This document shows positions 13,300-25,025 of a stretch of 64,000 nt of DNA, in pieces. The stretch comes from Synaphobranchus kaupii. Its lineage: Eukaryota > Chordata > Actinopteri > Anguilliformes > Synaphobranchidae. Position 1 is the stretch's first letter, and the number at the start of each line of letters is the position of its first letter. The position numbers and the translations under genes are program-made. The stretch covers positions 35,843,457 to 35,907,456 of the forward strand of contig CM056377.1 in assembly GCA_029718625.1 (NCBI GenBank), read 5' to 3'. A model generated the notes under the pieces. The model did no database searches, was not told the origin of the DNA, and saw nothing but the letters and a program-made list of their open reading frames with translations.

Positions 13300-13545
13300 G
13301 ACAGGCCCATGGAGAGGTGACATGCTCCATGGCGCAGAATTGAATCCTGCCCGTACCAGTGCTGACTGTCACTATGACTCCTGTGAGGCGACACTATTGG
13401 CTATAGTTTCACCCAGTCAGGGAGGGTTTCGCTCGGCTGGGTGTTACATGCCTCGCCACACATAGTTCTGGCTCCTCTGACCAATTACCAGTTGACCCAT
13501 CACTGTGCTAGCTGCTCAGGTGATGCAATCCTCCTTCTACACAGC
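13300..13545. repeat. Probable SINE-like dispersed repeat
   Basis: Contains CTCCATGGCGCAGAATTGAA followed by TCCTGCCCGTACC, reminiscent of a tRNA-derived B-box region, then GAGGCGACACTATTGGCTAT and CAGTCAGGGAGGGTTTCG. I recall this type of sequence as repeated in fish genomes; it is not assigned to a named family. Confidence 0.4.
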
Positions 13546-16502
13546 TTCCTGGTGGACACCAATGAAAATAAGCTTTGGCTGACTAATAGATGGAAGAGGT
13601 TTAGTGATGAGACAAGCCTACAAACTATGACTGGACATTCCATGTAAAAACAGGGGGTGAAATGTCGGTGTAAAAAGTTACACTGCCCCTGCCGTGTTAT
13701 TACATCATTCTGATTCATGATTCTAACGTTTCTCATTCAAATCTCCAGTAGCAAACAATAAGTGTCTACGGCGTACATCTGATTTACCCTTTGATGGATC
13801 AGATACTGATTTTGAGTAAAGGAAATCTTGTGTACAGATGCATAGACCATAGAATGCAATGGAATGAACCGAAGGTGCCCAGGTAGAAAGGGATGGGGGA
13901 GGAGGCCCTGGATTGGCACAGACATTTTGGGCATGAGATCAAACCAAAGAAATGTCTCTTTCACTCCCCACTGCTCTTAATCCCCATGCTCAGAGGGCCG
14001 CTGTCAAAGAATCTGGTCTCAAATTATATAAATGAATGTCCCAAGAGCTCTCGAATAATGGTAGTTTACAATAAATCCAACAGTAAGCTAGCACTCATTT
14101 TCTTGAAGATTTCATCAATTCTTCATGAATTTGCTGGCACCTGCAAGGGTTATCCAACCACATGCCAAATAGTTTTCTTAAACATAAATGTTCTGTTGCT
14201 GAAACAGGTCATAGCTTATCAGTCTTAACTTAATTTTAAGACTGATACCTTATATTTCATAAACAGAAATTGTGTGCAATTTCAACTAATCGGTGAAACC
14301 AAATCCCTGGACTATGTGTTACTTTAAACAGATTTACTCACAGTAAAATACTACAGCCTCATTGTGGGGGTAATAACACATGCTGGAGATACTTCACAGG
14401 CTTTAAACTCTAAAACAAGCAGGCACAGTAAAACAGAATACTAAAGCACCAGCCCTTAGATGCTGGAAAACAAACCAAGCCAGTCTAAAAAACAGTCAGT
14501 CTAACACCTTAGAAGTTCACTCTGTTCTTCAGGAAAACAAACAACTGAAATATCCCATTAACCCTCAACATCTTTTTACTGCTACCACATTATATTGTAA
14601 TCAAAGTATTGTGTGTATTGAGTTGAATATCAATTCAACGAAGCATTCTCTATAACAATGCAATGCTAGTGTAGTTTGTTTAAAGTAGCCTACAGATGGT
14701 GTACGCACATTATAACCACATTTGCATTGATCAAAGTGGAAAAACACATTCCCAAAGAAATTACACTTAAAATAGATTTTTGAAAAAAGCAAACGGAACA
14801 TATGATTGTAAGCAACATGCAAAAATGTAATCAACAAAATATCAGACTGAGGTATCACTTTCATTTTCTTTCAATGTGGATGAGTTATATTATAAAATAA
14901 GCTAAATTTGCAGCAAAGTGGTAGCGTAACATTTCACGGAAAAGAGGCAGGCTGTTTAATGAATGTGACTAGATGCCTATAGGCTACTAAAGAATTCATA
15001 AAAATGCTTAATTTTTATATTGACATAAGGTTATATCTCTACTAGGGATGGAGGGCTACGCACACCATTACCAGAAAATAATTAAGAGCGCCGGACGTTA
15101 CACAACTAAAAACTATTAGTGTTACTATATATGTTCAGACGGGCAATATATTTTTTAATATTCATGTTTTGTTGTCCATAGTTTTATTCCGACAAAATCG
15201 CAAATGCAATGTTCCCACAGTCGTTTGATCAGGATGCTCCAACGTGATGCGGGTCCCGACTTATGAAGTTCTCAGCGCAAACTGGTCTTTTATGTTTGCT
15301 CCATACTGTGACAGATGTCTCGTGTCAGTAACTCTCGAGCGACATGTACCCTGATAAATCCACATCGTGAGCGCATGTGGACAAACAGCACTTTTAAAGA
15401 CTTCAAAGGTTTCACAAACCCAGATGCGAATTTATAGCCCTTACCCAACCCCCACCACCAAGATGTTTTCGACTTACTTATTTTTAGAAAGATTGTGGCT
15501 TAGAAATTACATGTTGAAATTAAAAATTTCAAAGCCGAGTATCACATCAATAGACATTTACAAAGAGTGCATAAAACTTAATTGGTAAACAAACGTTGAC
15601 AAAAAAAATTAAATACAAACAAAAACATTTTTTTCTATAATCATTCTATAACTTCATATATCGGGGGAAACATGCATTCTTAATATAAAAATATCAGCGT
15701 TCATTACACCAAAATAAGGTTGTGAAAAAACAGTCAGGTCTTATTGTCACCGCAACGACTGCCAAAAATATGACGTGTAATGGCCAAAACTCAAATAATC
15801 CACATAATTACTGCACACATTACTTAATTGTAGAACTTCTGCAGTGAGCTAGTCTATCAATCACATCGTTGAACATGAAAAAATGCTTCCAGGAACATAT
15901 TTTTAGTTTTAAATGTTATCATTATTGATAGGCTATATCGGTATAACATCAACCGTGTCAACGGTAAAAAAAATTAATTAAAAAAACACGAGTAAATGCA
16001 TAGGTGTAGTGTGATTCAACACCAACGAAGAACTCGCACTCTGCACTAGAGTGCCGCCTTCGCTAAGTGAATTGTCAAGATTACCGTGATACAACATTGA
16101 AAAGAGTTGTTGAAGCATACCAAGACCACAATCTACACAGCTTAATTCGATAAAAGCTTTTCTTGTAACACGATGTGCTTATGACAGTGGGCTATTCACG
16201 CGAGTGTTTTTTTTCTTTTATTCATAAGACTGTAAAACGGTAACTACCCGATATCTGTTGCTTCCACTGGATATGTGCGTAATGAAGCGGTTATGCACTG
16301 TAGCTTTAAATAGGCTACTCTATACAGTCCTGAAACCTGTACGAAAAGTCAGAACTTTCATCATTAATTCCGTTTGCACGAAGAACACTTTATCATTCGT
16401 ACAGTATTTACCAATATTTACTAAAAGGCCTGTTGTGAGCAAAAAAAAAAGATAAAAACAAACACGGAGCGACTAAAGAACAATTAAGTATACCCAACTT
16501 AC

Positions 16503-16569
16503 CCTGAGCATGAACGAAATCGTGGATGTTGAAGGCGAGAAAAAGAAAGATCTCAAAACACAGAAACAT
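16503..16569 (-). CDS. tgfbr1: Signal-peptide exon, probable TGF-beta receptor type-1 exon 1
   Basis: ATG at 16,567-16,569 opens 22 codons plus one base, then a strong GTAAGT donor. The peptide is MFLCFEIFLFLAFNIHDFVH then AQ: a hydrophobic core followed by an Ala-containing cleavage region, as in a secretory signal. An in-frame TAA lies 12 nt upstream, so this is the first possible ATG in frame. Human TGFBR1 exon 1 likewise encodes only the signal peptide and ends in phase 1, and TGFBR1 follows COL15A1 in the same orientation on human chromosome 9. The exon is about 9.5 kb downstream of the col15a1 stop in the same orientation. The Cys-rich ectodomain exon was not found in 1-16,502, so the identity is inferred, not proven. 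It would encode the start of a type-I serine/threonine kinase receptor of the plasma membrane. Confidence 0.6.
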
Positions 16570-16826
16570 CTTATTGAAATCTTAAAGTGCATTGTGAACG
16601 AAAACATAAAGAGGACTGCACCGCACTGACAAGCTCCATGAGACCATCTCTCTAGGGTACCTAAGCGTCTGCAGCTCTCTGGCAGTACACACAGGCCGAA
16701 TTGTACGGATGGAGCTGGCCTGTGGTCACAGCCCCGACTGAGCATGTGCGGGAAGAAAACTCCCTGGAAGCAGCACTCTTCGGTCACAAGAGGGCTGGAT
16801 CAGCGACGACATGAAAGACCTGTGAG

Positions 16827-16840
16827 GGAGGGGCGGGGGC
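16827..16840. promoter_or_regulatory. GC box upstream of the putative tgfbr1 exon 1
   Basis: GGAGGGGCGGGGGC, an Sp1/KLF-type GC box, about 260 nt upstream of the ATG. No TATA box is evident nearby. TATA-less, GC-box promoters are typical of TGFBR1, but activity here is inference. Confidence 0.35.
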
Positions 16841-17209
16841 TACTTTAGAGTCCCTGCATTCTAACTAGTATACAGGGACCATATAACCTATAGTTACATG
16901 AATGCAGTTCTACATGAATGAGATTGTTGACGTTTTTTGAATATGGGAGTGCCTCTAGTCTTTTTGACTTTAGATAGAAAAATATTCTTCTTCTTCTAAT
17001 CGTAATAATAATGATAATAATTGTATATAAATACATCTATGGAAATAACTGTGGACACATAACAATTTCCTGTGATTTAAATTGGAAGTACATATGTACA
17101 TATGAGAACAGAAGACAATGGAGCTTTTGTAGTGCTATAGCTCTAGAAAAAAATGTAGCAGCATTGCATGTTACATGCAATGCAACTGAGGTTCCTCATC
17201 TGCCATTAA

Positions 17210-17710
17210 AGGGATAGTTCACTTTCTGGAGTTTAAAATAATATATTGTTGATTAGCACCACCATGTCTCCAGAGGTTGTACTGGAGTATATTACCTGAT
17301 TATTCTATACAAACAAATGCATTTAACGTTAATTTATTTTTGGTTGGAGCTATTTCTTACGACAGTGCAACCTGTGCTCAAGAACAATGTGGTGAGGAAT
17401 AAAAGCTTGCTTGAAAACTGAGAAGGAAAGAAACACTGGCACAATATAAAAACAGATTTTTATGTTTAGAAATGTGAACTCTCTTGGAACATAATGTTCA
17501 TGTACAGCTACTTTGGAATAACTTGAGCTGAATTTTCTTGCATTATACCGCACATCCTGAATGTTCTGATATCACCACGTAAAGCTGACAGGACATCAGA
17601 AACGTGTGTATCTAAGCTATGCTTCATCGCACACAAAAGCCATCTGGGCCAGAGAAAACATACACCAAAACTGAAATAATATCAAAAATTCCAGAAACTG
17701 AATTACCCCT
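17210..17710. mobile_element. Non-autonomous TTAA-target DNA transposon (MITE-like)
   Basis: Flanked by TTAA on both sides (17,206-17,209; 17,711-17,714). Termini AGGGATAGTTCACTTTCTGG and the complement of CCAGAAACTGAATTACCCCT form imperfect inverted repeats. No transposase. The TTAA target and ends match those of the 23.2-24.5 kb element; Kolobok-type elements are the best-known fish family with this target, so that is the likely class. Confidence 0.75.
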
Positions 17711-18196
17711 TTAAGAAACTGTCACTAAAAAAGGTTCTGTACAAACTCCTCAATGTTTTTTTTTCACAGCACTATTACTCTTGACAAGCAAAATGATATC
17801 ATTATCAACTCATTTCAGCCGCTAAACCTCTCTCTAGTACTATCAGTGGATAGGTTGCTTTCAGTCAATCTCTAAGAGATCTCAGAGCAACGCTCTTCAG
17901 ATGCTCATGACTACAGAATGGATAGATGGCAACGTATCAGTCAACTTCTTCCACAATATGGACCTGATTGCTATCTAGCATGTTGCGGTTTAAAAAAGTG
18001 TCAGATGATGAATCACTGTGTTTACTGGGAATGTGTGGAATCACCGCTTAGATGAGTACTGTCGGCACCATTGACATTCTTTTGCAGTCTTACCACTCGA
18101 TGTTTTGCCTGTCCATCAAAAACAAAAGCAAGCTTTCCATCTGTAGACACTCTCTATTTCATATTATTTGATGAGGACAGTTGTACCTTTCATATA

Positions 18197-19796
18197 CAGC
18201 ACCATAATTCATTGGACAGTGACACATTTTTTATTATTTTGGTTTTGTACTCTAACACTTTGAGTTTAAAAGGATACAATGACAATAAGGTTGAAGTGCA
18301 TACTGTCAGCTTTAATTTGCGGGTATTTTCATCCATATCGGATGAACCATTTAGAAATTATAGAACCTTTTGTACATAGTCCCCCCATTTTTGGGCATCA
18401 AAAAATATTGGACAGTTTAACATAATGTAGAATAAAGTAATCATTTTTTAAATATTTGGTTGCATATCCTTTGCATGCAATGACTGCTTGAAGTCTGCGA
18501 CGCATAGACATCAGCAGACGCTGGGTATCTTCCCTGGTGATGCTCTGCCAGGCCTGTACTGCAGCCATCTTCAGTTCCTGCTTGTTTCGGGGACTTTTTG
18601 CCTTCAGTCTCCTCTTCAGCATGTAAAATGCATGTTCAATTGGATTCAGATCCGGTGATTGACTCGGCCAGTCAAGGATTTTCCACTTTTTGGCCATCAA
18701 AAACCCCTTGCTCTAGCAGTATGTTTCGGGTCATTGTCTTATTGCATGATGAAGTGCCGTCCAATGAGTTTGGAGGCATTTGGCTTTATCTAAGCAGATA
18801 AAATATTTCTGTAGACTTCAGAGTTCATTGTTGCACTTCTGTCTGCAGTCACATCATCGGTGAAGACGAGTGAGCCCGTAATACAGGCCCAAGCCATAAC
18901 AGCCCCTCCACCATGTTTCACGGATGAGGTGGTATGCTTTTTCTCCACACTTTCCTCTTTCCATCACTCTGGTACATGTTAATCTTTGTCTCATCTGTCC
19001 ACAAGACTTTGTTCCAGAACTCTTGGGGCTCTTTTAGGCGCTTCGTAACAAACTGTAATCTTGCCTTTCTGTTCTTCAGGCTTATCAGTGGTTTGCATCT
19101 TGTAGTGTACCCTCTGTAGTCCTGCTGGTGTAGTCTTCTACGTATAGTAGACGTTGACACATCCAGGAGAGTGTTTTTGATCTGTTGGGGCCGTTGTCAG
19201 GAGGGTTTTCTTCACCATAGAGAGTATTCTCCGGTCATCCACTACAGTGGTCTTCCTTGGTCTACCGGGTCTTTTGACATAATTGAGTTCACCAGTTGTT
19301 TTTTTCTTGTTAATGATGAACCAAACTGTTGTCTTGAGTATGCCCAGGGATTTTGCAATGTTCCTGGTTGATTGATTTTCATTTCTGAGCCTTATGACAG
19401 CCAGGTTCATTTGCATCAACACTGCTGTCTTCCTCATGTTGTCACACCCCAACAACAATCTCCAAAGGCAATTGCAAAGTCTAGAATCAAGACAAGACAT
19501 CAACAGCTCTCTTCTGCATTCACTAATGACACAAATGAATATACCTGCCTAACGAAACACATCCGTGAAGCCAATTCAACAAATACTTGTAGTACCTTAA
19601 AATGGGGGACTATGTACAAAAGGTTATATAATTTCTAAACGGTTCATCCGATATGGAAGAAAATACCCTCAAATTAAAGCTGACAGTCTGCACTTCAACC
19701 ACATTGTCATTGTATCCTCTCAAACTCAAAGTGCTAGAGCACAGAACCAAAATAACAAAAAATGTGTCACTGTCCAATGAATTATGGTGCTCACTG
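18197..19796 (-). mobile_element. Tc1/mariner element with long terminal inverted repeats
   Basis: About 1.6 kb, bounded by TA dinucleotides with CAG...CTG ends. The terminal repeats are about 200 bp: CACCATAATTCATTGGACAG at the left and its complement at the right, extending through the GGATGAACCATTTAGAAATT region. It encloses a broken transposase on the minus strand. Confidence 0.9.
18400..19445 (-). pseudogene. Inactive Tc1-like transposase
   Basis: Pieces in different frames give, in order, a helix-turn-helix start (MRKTAVLMQM, STRNIAKSLGILKTTV), a GRPR linker (KRPGRPRKTT), the second DNA-binding part (STIRRRLHQQDYRGYTTR), the first catalytic Asp block (VLWTDETKINMYQ), GGGAVMAWACI, and the DD34E end (WPSQSPDLNPIEHAFYMLKR). 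Frameshifts near 19,150-19,200 and around 18,700-18,920 and an in-frame TAA before NDPKHTAR make it non-functional. The cut-and-paste enzyme would act on the flanking inverted repeats. Confidence 0.88.
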
Positions 19797-21249
19797 TACA
19801 TGCACTATTCATATTCCTGTCTCCACAGCCACTCCCTCAATTATGTGCTGCCATTCCAAAAAAATCTACACGGAAAATACACAATATATATTCCAGTCAC
19901 TGCCACCACCTGCAGAAAATGTAATAAAAGCCATTCAGTGAAATAAATGACAATATTGCAATTTGGACAAAAACTTCCAGAAATTTCCAAGTGAGGCAAA
20001 AGACTTTCTTGCATTAACATTGCAGCAGTTCATTACTGTGCAGAGAAAAACGCAAAGTTCTTATGCCCCCAGCCAGACCCCCTGAGACGACTGTACTCAT
20101 AAAAGGGCACCTTGTTCTGTGTCAGTGAATAACTGAGTTGCTCTGCTCTTATTTGATTGTCTGCGGCTCGTTAAGCCCCATATTCAGATGACAGCGCCTG
20201 AACTCTGGGCGCCCCCTTCAAATCTGTAGCCACTTGGATTATTAGGGACTCAGACGCAGGATGTCACAGTGCGAGGACAATGCGGAGACAAAAGTCTTAC
20301 TCTGAAAACCATTTCAGCTCCGGCGTGAGTGGAGCCCCTTGCAACGCCAATGGGAGAGTTCCCATGGAAACGGCAATGCCGGTAGCCGTCTACGAGGGCT
20401 GCAACAGTGGCGGGCTGGAAATTGCAATCGCTAGCGCAGCTTCTGTTGACAGAGTGCTTGTGACTATTCTTTCCTCTCACAAATAAAAAGCAGAACTCAT
20501 TGACACGTTGGGGTTAGCATGCAGAGCTAATCTTTTTAGCCTCCTTTCTACTCTTCTTTTTACCCTCATAAAACACTCAGATACATACCTGCCCTACTCA
20601 TGCCTCCATTTACACATGGAATGCGCACGCATTTGTCCATCTCTTAAAAAAGGAAGGAAAACTTTGACTTAGGAAAAGTAACATTCTTGTAAGTTGCAGG
20701 CCGAACAAAAGTGAATAAACATATCATTTATTATGTAATGTTTTGTTTTTCTTCCTCGTTACAATCAATTAACACATTGCACGTTTGTTTGGTTAACTAC
20801 TGGCAATAAAACACAAGTTAGTCAACAAGGTAGATGCCACATAGAGTAGTATTCCGAAGATCTTTGTTGCTCAAAAAACAATAGCGAGAATTTACAGTAA
20901 ACTAGTTTATTCTAAATTACAGTCACTGTCAAATCAATATATTATGTCCATGTTAGGCACGTTTCTTGGATAATGGCCCACTGTATGTCTGTGATTGTAA
21001 TTGTTGTCATTGTTGGATAAAACTACGAGAACCCAAATGCAAAATGTTGAACTGACCACTTTGATCTGTGACTTGGTTGTGAATGATACTGGACAGTTAC
21101 TGTGATTTGTGATTTGGGATTTAATGACCTTGCCAACCAGACTTCATGAACTTGACTGTGATCAAACATTGATTCTGGACAATTCTGCTGGTGGTGACCA
21201 GATGTTTAGCCACAGCATACAAAATATAGTGCGTGTAAATTAATGAATG

Positions 21250-21251
<2 letters not shown>

Positions 21252-21289
<38 letters not shown>
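21252..21289. repeat. (TG)n microsatellite
   Basis: About 19 perfect dinucleotides. Confidence 0.95.
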
Positions 21290-21292
<3 letters not shown>

Positions 21293-21789
21293 TTGTACAC
21301 ATGTGTACACACCAGAACCTCCAGATCATCCGCATGACTGCAGGTACAAAAACTTAATTTGGAAAAGGTTTGCAAAAGGTTGCCTGTCTGTGCACAAGAG
21401 CAGTTTAATTGTAAAAACTCACACAAGTCACTTGAAAGCAATTCAGCTGTTCAGCTTTTTAACAGCCTGGTCTGATGAGGCCAAAGATGCAAGTGTAAAA
21501 TGTCTTTTAATGTAGACACGATCATAACTATAAATGACAGTCTTGTCTACATTAAAAAACATTTTAACATTTGCAGCTTTGTTTTGTGTGCGTTTGTACT
21601 ACACCAGTTGGATTTAATAACTGAACCCCTCAGGGTGACTGTAACTGCCTTGTTCAGGCAAATTATCTCTTTTTTTTTTTTTTTTTACTCTTGAATATTG
21701 TTCTCCTCTGCTTTATTTAATTAGATTTCAGAGGTAATATATGCTATTTCTGAGGAAATGTGCTATTGATTTCTTTGTGGTATGACTTC

Positions 21790-22030
21790 AGAACAAAATT
21801 CTGGAACACTACATTTACCGAACACACTTTCCCAGGGTGCTTTGTACAACTTACATTCGTTACATACAATCTATTTATACAGCTACATATTTAATGAAGC
21901 AATTCAGGTTAAGTACCTTGCTCAACGGTACAATGACAATGTATCACCTGGGAAACAAACCTACAACCATGGACATGCAAGTGCAGAGCCCTAACCGTTA
22001 TACCACACTACAGCCTGTAATCCGAGAAGC
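21790..22030. repeat. Dispersed teleost repeat (SINE/L2-like), second copy
   Basis: ATTTATACAGCTACATATTT, GGTTAAGTACCTTGCTCAAC and CCTAACCGTTATACCACACT lie in the same order as in the copy at 59.6-59.8 kb (ATTTATACAGCTGAATATTT, CACCTGGGAATTGAACTTGC, CCTTATGCTAACCTGC). Confidence 0.6.
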
Positions 22031-22039
22031 GTCATCACC

Positions 22040-22420
22040 AATGAAACGGCACATTTGATGAACCTCGGACACTAGGTCCAAAAAAAATTGCGACACAATC
22101 AAATTGCCACTCAGCGGGTTATTGGGCCAAAGCACACACACCACACAATGTGGCATTGAGTCAGCAAGGGTTTGAAACCATTCTTCTGTAGTCTGGCACC
22201 ATTCCTCCGCTAGGAACTCCTCTAGTTTAAGATGATTTGATGGATGCGGAAACCACTTCTTGAGACTTAATTGGATTGAAGTCTGTGCTCGGCCCATGGG
22301 AGATGAATTGCTTCATGCTTGCGCTCTTCAAACCGTCCATTGAGAACATGTGCCCTGTGGACTGGAGCATCTTGGAAGCATATTTTTCTTTCCATTTAAA
22401 GACAATCACCGGGCTGTGTA
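22040..22420 (-). pseudogene. Degenerate Tc1/mariner transposase remnant (C-terminal part)
   Basis: Minus-strand frames give KWKEKYASKMLQ, GPSTDFNPI (compare PSQSPDLNPIE), then LKLEEFLAEEW, FQTLADSMPH and VLWPNN, the order seen at the end of Tc1-like transposases (catalytic Glu region, then a helix before ...SMPRR...V..KG). Frames are interrupted and the motifs are eroded. The catalytic Glu is replaced by Lys at NPIK. Confidence 0.6.
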
Positions 22421-23213
22421 TAGAGTGCGTAAGTCACCCCCGTTGGCTCTGGCCGTTAGTTACAGCGGCTCTATTTCCCTATGTTCATTGATAAAGCGGG
22501 AAGAGGTGAAGGCGTGTGAGGGCACTTCCTGTGAACAATAGACCATGAGCTCAGGCTCCTTGCCCTACTACTCTGAGCGCTGCTGACAGGAAGGCGTGAA
22601 CAGAACGCACAAAAGAAGATGGCATTTCCTCTAAGTGGTAAAGTGCAATGCGAGCATGTTTAACTTTATGACAAAACAAAGAAATCAAATATCTTTGCCC
22701 AATTCCAAGCCAATTTCTGAGATAGAGAGAAAGGGAGAGAGAGAAGAGAGTGAGAGAGGTATATGGTGTGTTTGGCAGGATGGGTAATTCAGTCATAAAA
22801 TTATAAAAAGCTGAAAAGGAAATACCCACATAGGCCTACTGTATTTGTAGTGTCGACTGAATCACAGTGAAAACAGAATTTTCCGTGCTGGCAGCTTGAG
22901 CCACTCAAGCTCCTGTTCAACTCTCTCATTACAATGCAAATGAAAAAGCTACCAATCTATCAGTGAATTTGTTAAATTTTATTTTATTTATTCACTTTTT
23001 ACAATTATAGATAGGGAGGACACTGTCCTATTGTGGCACAGGAATTCAGAATGTGGTGCTAGCAACTTGACTGGACGGGGCAGTAGCGATACTCTATGTA
23101 TCACCCGTTTGAAGCACTCTTCCAACTCTCCAAAATACACAGCCTTTACGAGCTGCTGACTCATGAAAGGATATATTGCTGTGCATTCTGCTAAAAATGC
23201 AAATAAAACTTAA

Positions 23214-24535
23214 AGGGATAGGTCGGAATTTTAGACATAATGTCTCAATTACGACTTACCCATGATGTAGTTGATTGATGGAAACCATTTTCAGATAATT
23301 CCATGCTGTCCCTTCTTTTGGACATACACACATTGCTAATGCTAGCGCAACTCTAAGGAAACTAGTAGCATCCACTACCAAACGCACTTAAACAGTCCAC
23401 AGTGCACCCAAAGCAAATAAAATACGACAACAGTCTATTGGGGTTATTTTCAGTGATTATACCATCATTTTTCAAGTCAAACTATCGTTGAATCCTTTAC
23501 TTTGTGCTCACCTAAATTCTCCGTGGAAGTACGGCGTTAGTTTAGTAGGTAACGTAAAGTAGCCTATAGCTCTGCCGTCCAAAAACAATATCGCGCGTGT
23601 GAAAGAATCAGACTCGTAGTGTTGTTAGCTAACGTTCAGGTAAGATGGTATTTCGGTGTGTATTTCAAGGTTGTTCAAATCATGCAAAAGAAATGGACAC
23701 CACAAAGTTTTCACAGATTTCCAGTGGAAGATCAACAAAGAAAACAGCTGTGGCTTCTTGCTGCTCGCATGGATGTCACCAATTGAGACTAAAAAAGTTA
23801 AAAGTGTGTAGTGACCATTTCACGGCGGATGACTATGTTAAAATCAAAAAAGGACGGTCGGGACACCCTCTACTGAAGGAGACTTTTGTACCATCACCTG
23901 TTTTTCTTCATGGACCAAAAACAACTGACGAGCAGGTAACTAATAAATGATTGCATGCGTGATCTATCTATTCAATTTAGCTAGCTAGTTGCCACGATTG
24001 GGAAGTCATGGAAGTGGTCAAACTTTTCCTGCAAATTGGTAGCCAGTGTGCTTGCTTGTATATGCTGTGTTATTCTGTAGCATGTTTGTGTTTAGCTGAC
24101 TTGTTGTCTACCAAATATGTAACTTTACGGCAAAACAGATTGCGTCAGCAACTGTGGAGTACAGCAGATAGCCTACAGGCCGATACCCTGGCTAATCTAC
24201 AGCTAGCTCCGCCGCCGTACTTCCACTGAGAATTTAGGTGAGCACAAAGTAAAGGATTCAACAATAGTTTGACTTGAAAAATGATGGTATAATCACTGAA
24301 AATAACCCCGATAGACTGTTGTCGTATTTTATTTGCTTTGGGTGCACTGTGGAGTGTTTAAGTGCGTTTGGTAGTGGATGCTACTAGATGCCTTAGAGTT
24401 GCGCTAGCATTAGCAATGTGTGTATGTCCAAAAGAAGGGACAGAATGGAATTATCTGAAAATGGTTTCCATCAATCAACTACATCATGGGTAAGTCGTAA
24501 TTGAGACATTATGTCCAAAATTCCGAACTATCCCT
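23214..24535 (+). mobile_element. TTAA-target transposon with ~320-bp inverted repeats carrying a THAP ORF
   Basis: Flanked by TTAA (23,210-23,213; 24,536-24,539). Ends AGGGATAGGTCGGAATTTTA and the complement of CAAAATTCCGAACTATCCCT. Inverted similarity runs to about 23,535 on the left and from about 24,222 on the right (for example CACCTAAATTCTCCGTGGAA against TTCCACTGAGAATTTAGGTG). The internal region holds a THAP-domain ORF but no catalytic domain. The TTAA target plus THAP suggests a Kolobok-type origin. Confidence 0.8.
23645..23950 (+). CDS. THAP-domain ORF inside a TTAA transposon (probable transposase fragment)
   Basis: 101 codons from ATG. It has CVFQGC (C-x4-C) near the N terminus, VCSDHF (C-x2-H) around residue 56 and a FVPSPVF stretch like the AVPxxF end of THAP zinc fingers. 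The usual conserved Trp between the two metal-binding halves is not seen. A CAG/GTAACT splice-donor-like site at 23,935/23,936 precedes the stop, suggesting this is the first exon of a longer transposase whose catalytic exons have been lost. Expression is unknown. THAP domains bind DNA, and in transposases they recognise the element ends. It is probably not a host gene. Confidence 0.65.
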   Translation: MVFRCVFQGCSNHAKEMDTTKFSQISSGRSTKKTAVASCCSHGCHQLRLKKLKVCSDHFTADDYVKIKKGRSGHPLLKETFVPSPVFLHGPKTTDEQVTNK

Positions 24536-25025
24536 TTAAAGCAAGTTTTGTGAACAATACAGACCGGTAAGTTATTGGGAACGCGTGAAACCAACGATAA
24601 GAGCAATGCGTCCAAAAACACGAATTATGAAAATAAATTGTTAAAACGCAATGGTGATTTTCCTTCTGGATAATTGATAAACACTTTTGTAAAGTTTAGC
24701 TCTCCTTTCCATTTGGGAATTATGAAGTGCTGAATATAGGCATTGTGTATCTGGAATACTGCAGCCACGGCTACTTTTCCTCATATTTCAAAATATATTT
24801 TTAGCAATATATATTTCCGTGGTTTGTATGTCTGTTTGGTGTTTGGCAGAGCATTGTTACTCAACTCACCTCTTCCAATTGTGTTCTCTCGTCGCAATCT
24901 TTCCTAGGACTTGAATGATGCATCGGTGGCACATATCAAGAGTATCATATTGGTCTCATAAGGGCCAATCTGCCTACGCAAATACCCTTCCACTGTATAC
25001 AAGGGGCTTTCACTGACAACAAGTG

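Larger units (their letters stand above)
1..16502 (-). other. Putative first intron of tgfbr1 (continues beyond left edge)
   Basis: No exon with convincing splice sites or domain was found on either strand. It holds GC-rich sequence (360-720; 9,120-9,660), a 34-bp minisatellite, several microsatellites, dispersed fish repeats and a foldback transposon, each listed separately. Stretches 10,200-11,890 and 13,560-16,480 show nothing recognisable apart from AT-rich unique-looking sequence. Confidence 0.4.
16570..25025. other. Intergenic region between col15a1 and the putative tgfbr1
   Basis: About 8.5 kb, mostly transposon-derived: a TTAA element, a Tc1 copy, a Tc1 remnant, an L2/SINE-like copy and a THAP-carrying TTAA element. 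The stretches 19,850-21,240 and 22,500-23,200 contain no recognisable feature apart from a moderately GC-rich piece at 20,200-20,480. Confidence 0.5.
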
